Positions 23,857-31,490 of a stretch of 36,030 nucleotides of DNA are shown here, piece after piece. The notes beneath the pieces are model-generated. The model was given only the letters and a program-made list of their open reading frames with translations. It had not been told where the DNA came from and did no database searches. The DNA is from Candidatus Stahliibacteriota bacterium (lineage in GTDB: Bacteria > Hydrothermota > Tepidihabitantia > B3-TA06), in contig DAOVCF010000001.1 in the NCBI GenBank assembly GCA_030670165.1, positions 1 to 36,030 on the forward strand. The letters run 5' to 3'. Positions within the stretch are counted from its first letter, which is position 1. Each line of letters opens with the position of its first letter. Made by a program: the position numbers and the translations under genes.

Positions 23857-24417
23857 ATGGTGATTAAAAAAATCTGGAGTGTTGGTGTAGTCGCGTTTGT
23901 AATCCTCCTGGGATGCTCAGTAAACGAGTTCGGGATAGAGAAACCCGATTACTTCCCGCTCGATGACGGCAACACCTGGGTTTATGAAGTGCAAACGGAT
24001 GGGGCGGCCTATACCCTTGTCTGCGAGATGATCGAACTCGAAGCAGGGATATTCGGATACCACAGCTACATACAAACTGATCAACCCTCTATTATGGCAG
24101 CAGATGGCCCCGAGTCCACCGAACCATTTGGCGACTCTGCAAAGGTAATTATAGATTCCGCATTAAACGTACCCCAGTGGGGATGGGCAATACCGGTAAA
24201 CCCGGTGGAACTTGTTGAGCAAGCGAGCTACACTGTCAAGACACCTGCGGGAACCTTCGAGGATTGCATCTTTATCGAAGGCAAAAAAGATGTTGATGGA
24301 ACCCGTTTCGATGCCTGGCTGGCTCCCGAGGTCGGACCTGTCTATATAACCAAGTGGTCCTGCGGTGAAACGCTCATCAAGGAACTTCGCCTGCTACGTT
24401 TCCGCCCTGCTCCTTAA
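23857..24417 (+). CDS. Lipoprotein of unknown function
   Basis: Two in-frame ATGs compete. 23842 lies at the predicted transcript start, and 23857 has AAGGAGG 6 nt upstream; I choose 23857. The product has 186 residues with a lipoprotein signal ending ILLGC. The mature part (YFPLDDGNTWVYEV ... VKTPAGTFEDC ... WLAPEVGPVYI) matches a widespread uncharacterised secreted pattern in which a beta-sandwich reports the state of a bulky lipid-like ligand; no function is established. Two conserved cysteines could pair. It is divergent from sppA. Confidence 0.75.
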   Translation: MVIKKIWSVGVVAFVILLGCSVNEFGIEKPDYFPLDDGNTWVYEVQTDGAAYTLVCEMIELEAGIFGYHSYIQTDQPSIMAADGPESTEPFGDSAKVIIDSALNVPQWGWAIPVNPVELVEQASYTVKTPAGTFEDCIFIEGKKDVDGTRFDAWLAPEVGPVYITKWSCGETLIKELRLLRFRPAP

Positions 24418-24559
24418 TCGAAAGCCGTCCACAGATACCCATAAATCTCGCAAGGACCAAGGTCTCTAATAAGACTGTTCCATCTAATACAAAAGATAGA
24501 TTTCAGCGACCTTTCCAAATAGTCGTACGCCCCCATCAAACAACACATGCTCCAAGGAC

Positions 24560-24587
24560 TTGACGTTCAGGCGTTTATTCTTATATT
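24560..24587 (+). promoter_or_regulatory. Promoter of the cNMP-binding-domain gene
   Basis: TTGACG (24560-24565), 16-bp spacer, TATATT (24582-24587). The leader of about 29 nt contains AGGAGGA before the ATG at 24623. Confidence 0.75.
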
Positions 24588-24622
24588 CATGTCAAGTCAA
24601 GTAAAGCATCCTAGGAGGAGAT

Positions 24623-25084
24623 ATGTCGTACTGGGAGTTTCTAAAGGAAAGCGAGGTCTTCAACCTGCTTGAGAAAGCGGAATGCAAGGCCATAGCCGAG
24701 TTGGCCGAGGAACGCAAGGTCAGTCGGGGCTCAATCATCGGCAAAGAGGGAGACAAAGGTGAGGAGTTCTATCTTGTTGTCGAGGGGCAACTTGAGATCA
24801 GTATCAACGCTGCGCTTGCCGAGTCGATCCCTGTAACGATTGCCACCGTGGGGCAGGGGCAGATCTCAGGATGGTCCTCGATGTATAAGGACGGCAAGCT
24901 GACCGCCACAATCAAGGCGGCCAAGAACTCCAAGGTACTGGTATGGAACGCACAAAAGCTGCACGAGTTTCTGCTGCGCAACTGCGGGATGGGCTACCGC
25001 ATCCTGCAGCAGCTCTTGGCCGTGGTTGCCCGCCGCCTGGTCAACACCCGCGTTGCGCTCATGGGTTGCGTAATGGAGCGTTAA
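24623..25084 (+). CDS. Cyclic-nucleotide-binding-fold protein without DNA-binding domain
   Basis: 153 residues covering only a CRP-type beta-barrel (SIIGKEGDKGEEFYLVVEGQLEIS) and the C helix. No helix-turn-helix follows, so it is not a CRP/FNR transcription factor. The phosphate-binding cassette is altered: where cAMP binders have GExAL...RxAxV, this has GWSSMYKDGKLTATIKA. That variant is common in domains that do not bind cAMP. It may be a sensor or partner protein. Its stop codon TAA shares its last base with the hairpin repeat at 25084-25116. Confidence 0.82.
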   Translation: MSYWEFLKESEVFNLLEKAECKAIAELAEERKVSRGSIIGKEGDKGEEFYLVVEGQLEISINAALAESIPVTIATVGQGQISGWSSMYKDGKLTATIKAAKNSKVLVWNAQKLHEFLLRNCGMGYRILQQLLAVVARRLVNTRVALMGCVMER

Positions 25085-25116
25085 TGCTCCTTTTCTCCTT
25101 CGGAGAAAAGGAGCAT
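25084..25116 (+). repeat. ATGCTCC hairpin sharing the stop codon
   Basis: A perfect 15-bp inverted repeat (25084-25098 with 25102-25116) has a 3-nt loop. It begins on the last base of the TAA stop of the cNMP-domain gene. There is no T-run after it, so classical termination is not assured. Confidence 0.75.
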
Positions 25117-25130
25117 GTGGGGTTTGTGGT

Positions 25131-25159
25131 TTGACAAATCGAACCGAAGCGAGTAGACT
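25131..25159 (+). promoter_or_regulatory. Promoter of asnS
   Basis: TTGACA (25131-25136), 17-bp spacer, TAGACT (25154-25159). The predicted start at about 25166 coincides with the ATG at 25165; no Shine-Dalgarno is present. Confidence 0.7.
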
Positions 25160-25164
25160 TCCCC

Positions 25165-26472
25165 ATGGTCTGGATAGAAGAACTCAAAGAACATGTGGGG
25201 AAAGAAGTAACCCTTAAGGGATGGGTCTACAACAAAAGGGACTCAGGAAAAGTTCGCTTCGTTCTGCTCAGAGACGGAACAGGAATCCTGCAGTGCGTGT
25301 TCGTAGGCACCGAGATTGACAAAGAGACTTACGATCTTGCCGACTCCTTGAACCAGGAGGCGGTGGTGGAGGTGTCGGGGCTAGCGAGAGAGGATACCAG
25401 GGCACCAGGCGGGGTGGAGCTTACCGCCAGATCCTTGAAGCTTATTGCCGATTCCGCAGACTATCCGATCACACCAAAAGAGCACGGGATAGACTTCCTC
25501 TTGTCGCGACGGCACCTGTGGCTACGCTCAAGCCGCCAGCACGCACTCCTGAGATGCCGGGACACCATGATCCGCACATTCCACGAGTTCTTCGGAGATA
25601 GGAGCTTTATACTTGTTGATCCTCCCATGATCACCCCGACCTCGTGCGAAGGTGCAACAACGTTGTTCGAGATCAAGTATTTCGACGATGTAGCCTATCT
25701 TTCACAGTCGGGCCAGCTGTACATGGAACCTGCAGCCGCCGCGTTCGGAAAGGTCTACTGCCTCGCCCCCTCTTTCCGGGCGGAGAAGTCCAAGACCCGC
25801 CGCCACCTTACCGAGTTCTGGCACCTAGAACCCGAGGTGGCGTTCCTTGATCTCGCGGGCGACATGGAGCTTGCCGAGGATATGCTCCTATTCGTGGTCA
25901 AAAGACTCCTGGAGCGCAGGCCGGACGAGCTGAAGCTTTTTGGTAAGAAGGTGGAAGGATCCGAAGAGCACCTCAAGCTTTTAGAAAGTCTGGACAAGTC
26001 CTTCTACCGCCTCTCCTACACCGACGCGGTCAAGATGCTTAACGATAATGGGATTAAGATGCAGTGGGGCGAAAAGTTCGGGGCGGATGAGGAGGCGGTA
26101 ATCTCTCGTGAGTTTGATAGACCGGTGTTCGTCCATCGTTACCCGAAGGCCTCCGCCCCCTTCTATATGAAGGAGGACCCCGCCGATCCGGATGTTGTCT
26201 TAAACTTCGATCTTCTGGCCCCTGAAGGCTACGGCGAGATCATCGGCGGCTCGCAGCGCGAGGACGATCTTGCCAAATTGGAGGCGGCGATCCAAAGACA
26301 AAAATTGCCGCGAGAGCCCTTGGAGTGGTATCTTGATCTCAGGCGCTACGGGACATTCGAACACTCCGGCTTCGGGATAGGAATGGAACGGACCCTGGCG
26401 TGGATCACCGGCGTCCACCATATCCGGGAGACGATCCCCTACCCACGTTTGATCGACAGAATCTACCCCTGA
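25165..26472 (+). CDS. asnS: Asparaginyl-tRNA synthetase
   Basis: 435 residues. An N-terminal OB-fold anticodon-binding domain (VTLKGWVYNKRDSGKVRFVLLRDG) is followed by the class II catalytic core. Motif 2 reads FRAEKSKTRRHLTEFWHLEPE, whose HLTEFW is typical of AsnRS where AspRS has HLPEF. Motif 3 is GFGIGMERTLAWITG. The enzyme charges tRNA-Asn with asparagine in the cytoplasm. The ATG at 25165 starts at the OB-fold boundary, has no ribosome-binding site and lies 5 nt after the -10 box, so a leaderless transcript is likely. No tRNA-dependent transamidation gene is seen nearby. Confidence 0.95.
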   Translation: MVWIEELKEHVGKEVTLKGWVYNKRDSGKVRFVLLRDGTGILQCVFVGTEIDKETYDLADSLNQEAVVEVSGLAREDTRAPGGVELTARSLKLIADSADYPITPKEHGIDFLLSRRHLWLRSSRQHALLRCRDTMIRTFHEFFGDRSFILVDPPMITPTSCEGATTLFEIKYFDDVAYLSQSGQLYMEPAAAAFGKVYCLAPSFRAEKSKTRRHLTEFWHLEPEVAFLDLAGDMELAEDMLLFVVKRLLERRPDELKLFGKKVEGSEEHLKLLESLDKSFYRLSYTDAVKMLNDNGIKMQWGEKFGADEEAVISREFDRPVFVHRYPKASAPFYMKEDPADPDVVLNFDLLAPEGYGEIIGGSQREDDLAKLEAAIQRQKLPREPLEWYLDLRRYGTFEHSGFGIGMERTLAWITGVHHIRETIPYPRLIDRIYP

Positions 26473-26489
26473 AGGTATAGCCCTGTACC

Positions 26490-26630
26490 TCAAGGATCAA
26501 CCCTGACGTATTCTCCACGAGCAAGCGTTGCCTCGTAGGCGCGGGTGGATGCGATTTTGACCGGCGAAAATTTATTTATTGGACTTAAAAGTAAATCTAG
26601 CGAACAATTTATTAAATCAACTGATGCGCC
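26490..26630 (-). pseudogene. Possible remnant of a small gene, no start codon
   Basis: A minus-strand frame of 46 codons is open from 26630 to a TGA at 26490-26492. It has no ATG, GTG or TTG in frame; the upstream TAG is at 26633-26631. The C-terminal part NKFSPVKIASTRAYEATL looks coding and faintly recalls the omega-subunit pattern (NK(F/Y)..V..ASKRAR). That resemblance is weak. It may be a decayed 3' fragment or chance. The gene-free stretch 26473-26772 otherwise holds only the promoter at 26641-26668. Confidence 0.25.
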
Positions 26631-26640
26631 CTATAAGCTC

Positions 26641-26668
26641 TTGACAAGGCTCGCTGGGAGCATACAAT
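26641..26668 (+). promoter_or_regulatory. Promoter of the APS reductase gene
   Basis: TTGACA (26641-26646), 16-bp spacer, TACAAT (26663-26668). The predicted start is near 26675, giving a leader of about 98 nt. Confidence 0.7.
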
Positions 26669-26772
26669 TCTGGGTATGGGCGGTTTCAACTCGCTAAGGA
26701 GGGACCAAAGACCATACGCAAACGATGAGAGTGGCGGAGTTAAATCGAGAGAAATTCAAAAAAGGAGGCTGG

Positions 26773-27489
26773 ATGAGTCTGCTTGACAACGACGATGACG
26801 TGAAGGGATTGGTCGAGAAACTCAACTTCAAGGAGAAGGTTGATCGGTCAATGCGCCTGATCGAAGAGGCTTACGAGCGTTACGGCCAAAGAATGGTAGT
26901 GGCCAACAGTCTGGGCAAGGATTCGATGGCCGTGTGGGATCTGGCAAAGCAAGTAGTCCCCAAGGTACGTGGGTTCATCGTAACGACCCGGTACAAGCCT
27001 CAAGCGACCAAGGAGTTCATGCGTAAGGTAGTGGAGCGATACCCTGAGATCAAGATTTATGCAAACGATGCCAAGATCCCCGACAGACTTTACGAGACCG
27101 ATCCTGATGAGTGCTGCCGGATCCTGAAGGTTGAGCCGGTTCGTTGGGCCATTGATGAGATGGGTGTTGACTGCTGGGTAACCGGCCTGCGCTGTACCGA
27201 AGGCCGCACCCGTACCGACTACAAGGAAATGGAGGAGCGCGACAAGGGTCTTATAAAGCTCAACCCACTCCTTTTGTGGAAAGAACGCGAGGTCTGGCAA
27301 TATCTTGCTCTCTACAACGTTTCGGTCAACCCTTTATATAAAGAGGGCTACCGCTCGTTGGGGTGCGAACCATGCACCCGCATCACCAACGAGGAGTCTG
27401 AACGCGCAGGACGCTGGCTGAACACCTCGAAGTGCGGCGGCGAGTGCGGCATACATACCCGTCCCCTGCGAGTAGGCGTGGCTGACTGA
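26773..27489 (+). CDS. cysH: Adenylylsulfate/phosphoadenylylsulfate reductase with [4Fe-4S] cysteines
   Basis: The ATG at 26773 has AAAGGAGG upstream; an ATG at 26725 in frame lacks one. The product has 238 residues. The PP-loop reads SLGKDS (46-51). The iron-sulfur ligand pattern of APS reductases is present: Cys114-Cys115 and Cys198-x2-Cys201. The catalytic cysteine lies in the C-terminal ECGIH (Cys225). The enzyme reduces activated sulfate to sulfite, using thioredoxin, for cysteine synthesis. The CC...CxxC cluster is typical of APS-using enzymes. Two sulfite-exporter-like (TauE/SafE) genes follow on the same strand. ATP sulfurylase and sulfite reductase are not in the window. Confidence 0.88.
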   Translation: MSLLDNDDDVKGLVEKLNFKEKVDRSMRLIEEAYERYGQRMVVANSLGKDSMAVWDLAKQVVPKVRGFIVTTRYKPQATKEFMRKVVERYPEIKIYANDAKIPDRLYETDPDECCRILKVEPVRWAIDEMGVDCWVTGLRCTEGRTRTDYKEMEERDKGLIKLNPLLLWKEREVWQYLALYNVSVNPLYKEGYRSLGCEPCTRITNEESERAGRWLNTSKCGGECGIHTRPLRVGVAD

Positions 27490-27551
27490 ACGCAGCCTTA
27501 TGAGCTGCTTCCTGTCCGTAGATTAAAGGGCAGGGAGTGCTTTAGCAGGAT

Positions 27552-28391
27552 ATGATGGCCATGTCGCTAGGATTGTTCCTTTTGATCATCTTGCTCGCCT
27601 TTGCATGCGAGTTTATCGATGCTTCTGTGGGGATGGGCTACGGAACGATCCTTTCTCCTTTGCTTATAGGAATGGGATTTGATCCTTTGTTCGTTATCCC
27701 TGCACTTCTTCTATCCCAGGCAGTGGGAGGACTTACGGCTTCCCTTTCCCACGCCAGGCTGCGCAACGTCAGCTTCAGTCCACGCTCGAAGGATCTTAAG
27801 ATCTTCCTGATAATCACCGGAGCAGGCATCCTGGTCACCATATTTGCCGCTATCGTAGCCTTAAAGATTCCCAAAGTGGTGCTTTCTACCTATATCGGTG
27901 CACTCGTCCTGGCTATGGGAATCATCATACTCATCAACCTGCGGTTCAGCTTCTCCATTAAGAAAATGGTTGGGGTCGGTATCATAAGCGCCTTTAATAA
28001 GGGGCTGTCAGGCGGCGGTTTCGGGCCGATCGTTACCTCCGGTCAGATCATCTCCGGGCACAAGGCTAAACGTGCCGTGGGTGTAACCACACTCTCCGAG
28101 GCCCCTATCTGCATCACCGGTTTCTTGACATTCCTTATAGGCAAACTGATAATACAGAGTGAAGGATCTTTGCTTTCCCGGCCCGTAGGCGAGATCGCAC
28201 GCACCGTCTTCTTATCCCAGTCCATCCTGCGTTGGGACCTTATGATCGCACTCCTGATAGGTGTCGCCCTTGTCGCTCCCATCGCTCCCCTCTTGACCAA
28301 AAAGATCCACCGCAAACTCTGGAACTACATACTAGGCCCTCTGATTATCCTGCTCGGAGCGTGGGTGCTTATAAAGACCCACCTCCTCTAG
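27552..28391 (+). CDS. TauE/SafE-family sulfite/sulfonate exporter-like permease
   Basis: 279 residues, about eight hydrophobic segments. Family hallmarks are the repeated FxDASVGMGYGTILSPLLIGMG in the first half and FNKGLSGGGFGPIVTSGQIISG in the second. TauE/SafE proteins export sulfite, sulfoacetate or related anions, or import sulfonates. The gene is 62 nt downstream of cysH, which suggests handling of sulfite or another sulfur oxyanion. Three in-frame ATGs (27552, 27555, 27561) lie behind AGGA at 27547-27550; spacing favours 27555 or 27561. A CCTGTCC/GGGCAGG hairpin precedes it. Confidence 0.85.
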   Translation: MMAMSLGLFLLIILLAFACEFIDASVGMGYGTILSPLLIGMGFDPLFVIPALLLSQAVGGLTASLSHARLRNVSFSPRSKDLKIFLIITGAGILVTIFAAIVALKIPKVVLSTYIGALVLAMGIIILINLRFSFSIKKMVGVGIISAFNKGLSGGGFGPIVTSGQIISGHKAKRAVGVTTLSEAPICITGFLTFLIGKLIIQSEGSLLSRPVGEIARTVFLSQSILRWDLMIALLIGVALVAPIAPLLTKKIHRKLWNYILGPLIILLGAWVLIKTHLL

Positions 28392-28648
28392 CAGGGTTGC
28401 TAAGCGCCCCAAGATAAACCGCCAAAGGAAGAAGATTGATCTTCGGACCGTCAAGAACTCTCCACTCATTATCTTAACTTCGCGTTGTGTCCCATATGAG
28501 ATTGCTCCCTGCGTTCGCCCTCCGGAGCTCCGTCGCTTCGTTCATCGCAACAACTCACACAACATGCGGTGCGAGTCTTTAGACTCGCTGGTTAACTTTT
28601 TCCTGCGAAGATTGCTTAAAAAACATACGACCTCTTCGTCTAGGAGGG
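28392..28648 (+). other. Intergenic region before the half-size permease
   Basis: In the stretch 28392-28719 I see a 7-bp hairpin (GCGAGTC-TTTA-GACTCGC, 28571-28588) followed by a weakly T-rich run, and the promoter at 28649-28676. An in-frame extension upstream to 28564 has no ribosome-binding site and no permease-like sequence. Confidence 0.5.
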
Positions 28649-28676
28649 TTGCCAAGCTCTTCGGATCGGATATAGT
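28649..28676 (+). promoter_or_regulatory. Promoter of the half-size TauE/SafE gene
   Basis: TTGCCA (28649-28654), 16-bp spacer, TATAGT (28671-28676). The leader to 28720 is about 37 nt. Confidence 0.5.
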
Positions 28677-28719
28677 TGTAATAGAAAACTCTGGTAACCT
28701 CATCAAACCTGGGAGTATC

Positions 28720-29097
28720 ATGAACGTTTGGCAATATCTTTTCGTGGCCGTAGTGGGGGTTGCTTCAGGAATGCTTTCCGGCCTTTTCGGTATAGGGGGC
28801 GGGACGCTGATCATACCGGCTCTGGTTTTCATTCTCGGCTTCACCCAGCACAATGCCCAGGGAACCTCGCTTGTCGCCCTGCTCTTGCCTGTGGGAATCC
28901 TTGGGGTGCTCCGTTACTGGAAAGCAGGTGACGTGAACTGGATAGCCGGCCTGATCATGGCAGGTGGGCTTCTCGTTGGGGCCTACTTCGGCGCAGGCTG
29001 GGCAGGAAAACTGAATGAGGTCTGGCTGAAGCGTGCGTTCGGTATCTTCTTTATCCTTTTGGGAATCAGGTACATACTTACCAGGTCAGCGCCTTAA
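28720..29097 (+). CDS. Half-size TauE/SafE-family membrane protein
   Basis: The ATG at 28720 is chosen because GGGAG lies upstream and the promoter lies between it and earlier in-frame starts. The product has 125 residues with about four hydrophobic segments. It contains SGMLSGLFGIGGGTLIIPAL and the matching NAQGTSLVALLLPVGILGVLRYW, the N-terminal family pattern (GxGGGxLxVPxL). Standard TauE/SafE proteins have two such halves in about 250 residues; this one has only one, so it would need to act as a homodimer or pair with the full-size protein encoded upstream. The ending (RAFGIFFILLGIRYIL) is a complete transmembrane helix, not a truncation. Confidence 0.82.
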   Translation: MNVWQYLFVAVVGVASGMLSGLFGIGGGTLIIPALVFILGFTQHNAQGTSLVALLLPVGILGVLRYWKAGDVNWIAGLIMAGGLLVGAYFGAGWAGKLNEVWLKRAFGIFFILLGIRYILTRSAP

Positions 29098-29134
29098 ACA
29101 GGACCTCCTTACAGCATCAATCGCCCATCTCTCA

Positions 29135-29195
29135 GGTAGGGTCAGATTCATCCTCGGAGATTTTCTTTATTCTCTTGATGCGCCAAGACCCTACC
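29135..29195. repeat. Inverted repeat between convergent genes
   Basis: GGTAGGGTC (29135-29143) pairs with GACCCTACC (29187-29195) across a 43-nt loop, in the gap between the TauE/SafE and ctpA 3' ends. No poly-T follows; its role is unclear. Confidence 0.4.
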
Positions 29196-29251
29196 GGGTT
29201 TCAGCGCAATCTTCATTGACCACATCCATGAGAGTAGGAACGAGCGATACC

Positions 29252-30772
29252 CTATTGAGCGTAACCGAGGAGCTCTGCGGTACTCTCCGTTTCTGAAAGC
29301 AGCTCCAGCGCCTTCTTTACTACCGGATCTTCCGCAAGTATGGCCTGATAACGACCCTCCTCGCCCCATTTCTGGCTGGCGATCTCCAAACGCAAGTAAT
29401 ATCGAAGCTGCTTTTTGGTCTCTTCGAACTCTGCATCGGTGAACTCAACCTCACGCTTTCTGGCTTCACGAACAAGACCCGCAAGCATCTCGTCGGTTAC
29501 AGAGAAGTCAGGGGCAATCTCAGGATTGGCGGAAAGATAATCAACCGCATACGCAAAGAAGGTTCGCTTAATCCAGAATCTCCACGCAAGCTCGCTCAAC
29601 TTTTCAATCTCAACGTAGATATCCGGGGCAATGGCTCCACCCGCGTAAAGAGGGCGCTTACGTTTACCAAGTGTATGAAGCGTAGGGGTTTCGTTCTCCT
29701 TGCCCTCGATCTCGGCGCGGTGTCTATCTATGCAGCGGCCAGAAGGCGTGTACCAGTGGGCGGTGGTAAGCTTAAGGCGTCCTGAGTCGGCAAGCGGATA
29801 AAGCGTCTGTACCGAGCCTTTACCGAACGTTGTGTCGCCTACTATCAGGGCACGTTCCCAATCCTGCAAGGCTCCGGTGAGTATCTCGGCAGCAGAAGCC
29901 GATCCCCTGTCAGCAAGGACGACCAAGGGATAATCACCAAAGAGCGGGGCTTCGTGCGCACGGTAGGTGCGGAAACTCTGGGGTATGCGGCCCCTGGTCT
30001 GTACTATCTCAAGATCACGCTCAAGGAAGAGATCGGAAACATCCACCCCCTCGCCAAGGTAACCACCCGAATTCATGCGGACATCCAGAATGAGTTTTTT
30101 CACGCCTTCGACGCGGAGAAGTGAATCCATGGCTTCCTCCATCTCTTCGCGAGCGGTCCGGCTGAACTTGGAGAACTTGATGTAACCGATTTCAGGGGTT
30201 AGTTTGGTAACGTAGTTCACAGCGTTGAGCTTGATGATTGCACGGGTGATAGTAAGCTCAATCGGCTCGTCCCAACCGTTTCTCCAAATCGATATCGTAA
30301 CATCCGTACCTGGCTTGCCTCGAAGCTTGGAAACCGCCTCGTCGGCGGTTATCCCCTCGGTTGATTCGCCTTCTATTTCGACTATTCTGTCGCCTGCCTG
30401 CAGGCCTGCAGCCGCAGCAGGTGTACCATCCAGTGGCGAGATGACCGTGAGCCAGTCGTCGGCGATAGCTATGGTGATGCCCAACCCTCCGAACTCGCCC
30501 TGCATCGAAATATTCAGGCTCTCGAAATCCTTGGGACTCATATACATGCTGTAGGGATCAAGCTCACGCAGCATCCCGTTCATAGCGTCGCGGACCATTG
30601 AATCCAAATCAACCTCACGCACATAGGTGTCGCGGGTTATCTGGAGCACCCGCTGGAAGGTCTCAAGCGAGGTGTAGATGTTTGTCTTACCAGCCCACAG
30701 ACGGGAACCCACCCATGTAGCCATAAGCAGTGAGATAGCAAGCAGGCCCAGTGTAAGTTTACGTTTGTTCAT
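29252..30772 (-). CDS. ctpA: C-terminal processing peptidase (S41 family)
   Basis: 506 residues. An N-terminal membrane anchor (LTLGLLAISLLMATWVG) precedes a PDZ domain at about 80-160 (FGGLGITIAIADDWLTVISPL ... AGDRIVEIEGES) and the S41 protease domain. The serine motif is RGSASAAEILTG and the catalytic lysine lies in TFGKGSVQTL. Family knowledge: CtpA/Prc enzymes cleave periplasmic protein C termini after the PDZ domain recognises the tail. The C-terminal extension of about 120 residues (from PDIYVEIEKLSELA) is long and helical. The start overlaps tmk by 4 bp (ATGA). Confidence 0.93.
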   Translation of the reverse strand: MNKRKLTLGLLAISLLMATWVGSRLWAGKTNIYTSLETFQRVLQITRDTYVREVDLDSMVRDAMNGMLRELDPYSMYMSPKDFESLNISMQGEFGGLGITIAIADDWLTVISPLDGTPAAAAGLQAGDRIVEIEGESTEGITADEAVSKLRGKPGTDVTISIWRNGWDEPIELTITRAIIKLNAVNYVTKLTPEIGYIKFSKFSRTAREEMEEAMDSLLRVEGVKKLILDVRMNSGGYLGEGVDVSDLFLERDLEIVQTRGRIPQSFRTYRAHEAPLFGDYPLVVLADRGSASAAEILTGALQDWERALIVGDTTFGKGSVQTLYPLADSGRLKLTTAHWYTPSGRCIDRHRAEIEGKENETPTLHTLGKRKRPLYAGGAIAPDIYVEIEKLSELAWRFWIKRTFFAYAVDYLSANPEIAPDFSVTDEMLAGLVREARKREVEFTDAEFEETKKQLRYYLRLEIASQKWGEEGRYQAILAEDPVVKKALELLSETESTAELLGYAQ

Positions 30773-31404
30773 AATATCCCCTTACTTCTCAAAAGGTCTA
30801 AGACAACCTGTTTAATCTCTTCATGAAGCATCATCTTCTCCTTTGCGCCGTCAAAGACGCGGATCCTTTTCGGTGCGCGGCGTGCAAAGTAAAGGTAAGC
30901 CTCGCGCACCTTCTCGTGAAACTCCTTGCCGGCCTGCTCCAGACGATCATAGGGCCGGTTAAGTCGTGCAAAAGCTCCATCCACATCCAGATCGACCAGA
31001 ACCGTCAGATCAGGCTCAAGACCGCCTGAAGCAAACTTGCAGAGCCTGGAGACGGTCTTTGAATCGAGCTCTCGTCCGCCCGCCTGATAGGCAAGGGTGG
31101 AGAGGGTGAAGCGGTCCGAGATCACAACCGCCTTATCTACAAACAGCTTGCGGCGTATGCGCTTTGCAACGTGTTCAGCGCGCGCCGCAAGGTAAAGCAA
31201 AAGCTCGGTCCGCGGGTGCATATCCTCAAGTTCCGAATCCAAAAGCACGTCGCGTATGCGCTCCCCTGCCTGGGTTCCACCGGGCTCACGGGTAAGATCC
31301 ACCTTTATATTGTTCCGACGCAAAGCCTCGGCCAGAAGCTCGGCCTGAGTGGACTTGCCTGAACCCTCAATTCCTTCAAATACTATGAACACACCCCTCT
31401 TCAT
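30769..31404 (-). CDS. tmk: Thymidylate kinase
   Basis: 211 residues, standard length. The P-loop GIEGSGKST (residues 11-19), the DR motif in SDRFTLSTLAYQ, the substrate-binding REPGGT and the lid-region RPYDRLEQAG are present. It phosphorylates dTMP to dTDP in the cytoplasm. GGAGG precedes the ATG at 31404. It heads a two-gene operon with ctpA through a 4-bp overlap; that pairing is conserved in no family I can name. Confidence 0.95.
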   Translation of the reverse strand: MKRGVFIVFEGIEGSGKSTQAELLAEALRRNNIKVDLTREPGGTQAGERIRDVLLDSELEDMHPRTELLLYLAARAEHVAKRIRRKLFVDKAVVISDRFTLSTLAYQAGGRELDSKTVSRLCKFASGGLEPDLTVLVDLDVDGAFARLNRPYDRLEQAGKEFHEKVREAYLYFARRAPKRIRVFDGAKEKMMLHEEIKQVVLDLLRSKGIL

Positions 31405-31437
31405 GATATCGATCCCTCCAGACCGGTGAGTGCACCT

Positions 31438-31465
31438 ATTATAAACCTCATTGCGTTCACGTCAA
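31438..31465 (-). promoter_or_regulatory. Promoter of tmk-ctpA
   Basis: TTGACG (31465-31460), 16-bp spacer, a perfect TATAAT (31443-31438). The leader of about 27 nt contains GGAGG. Confidence 0.82.
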
Positions 31466-31490
31466 GGTTAACGCAATAAAGAGCGTGGCA

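Noticed and set aside
28571..28600. Hairpin GCGAGTC/GACTCGC as an intrinsic terminator
   Set aside because: The stem is followed by TGGTTAAC before the Ts, and it is about 180 nt from the preceding stop codon.
28564..28719. N-terminal extension of the half-size permease
   Set aside because: Polar, not permease-like, includes the promoter region and lacks a ribosome-binding site.
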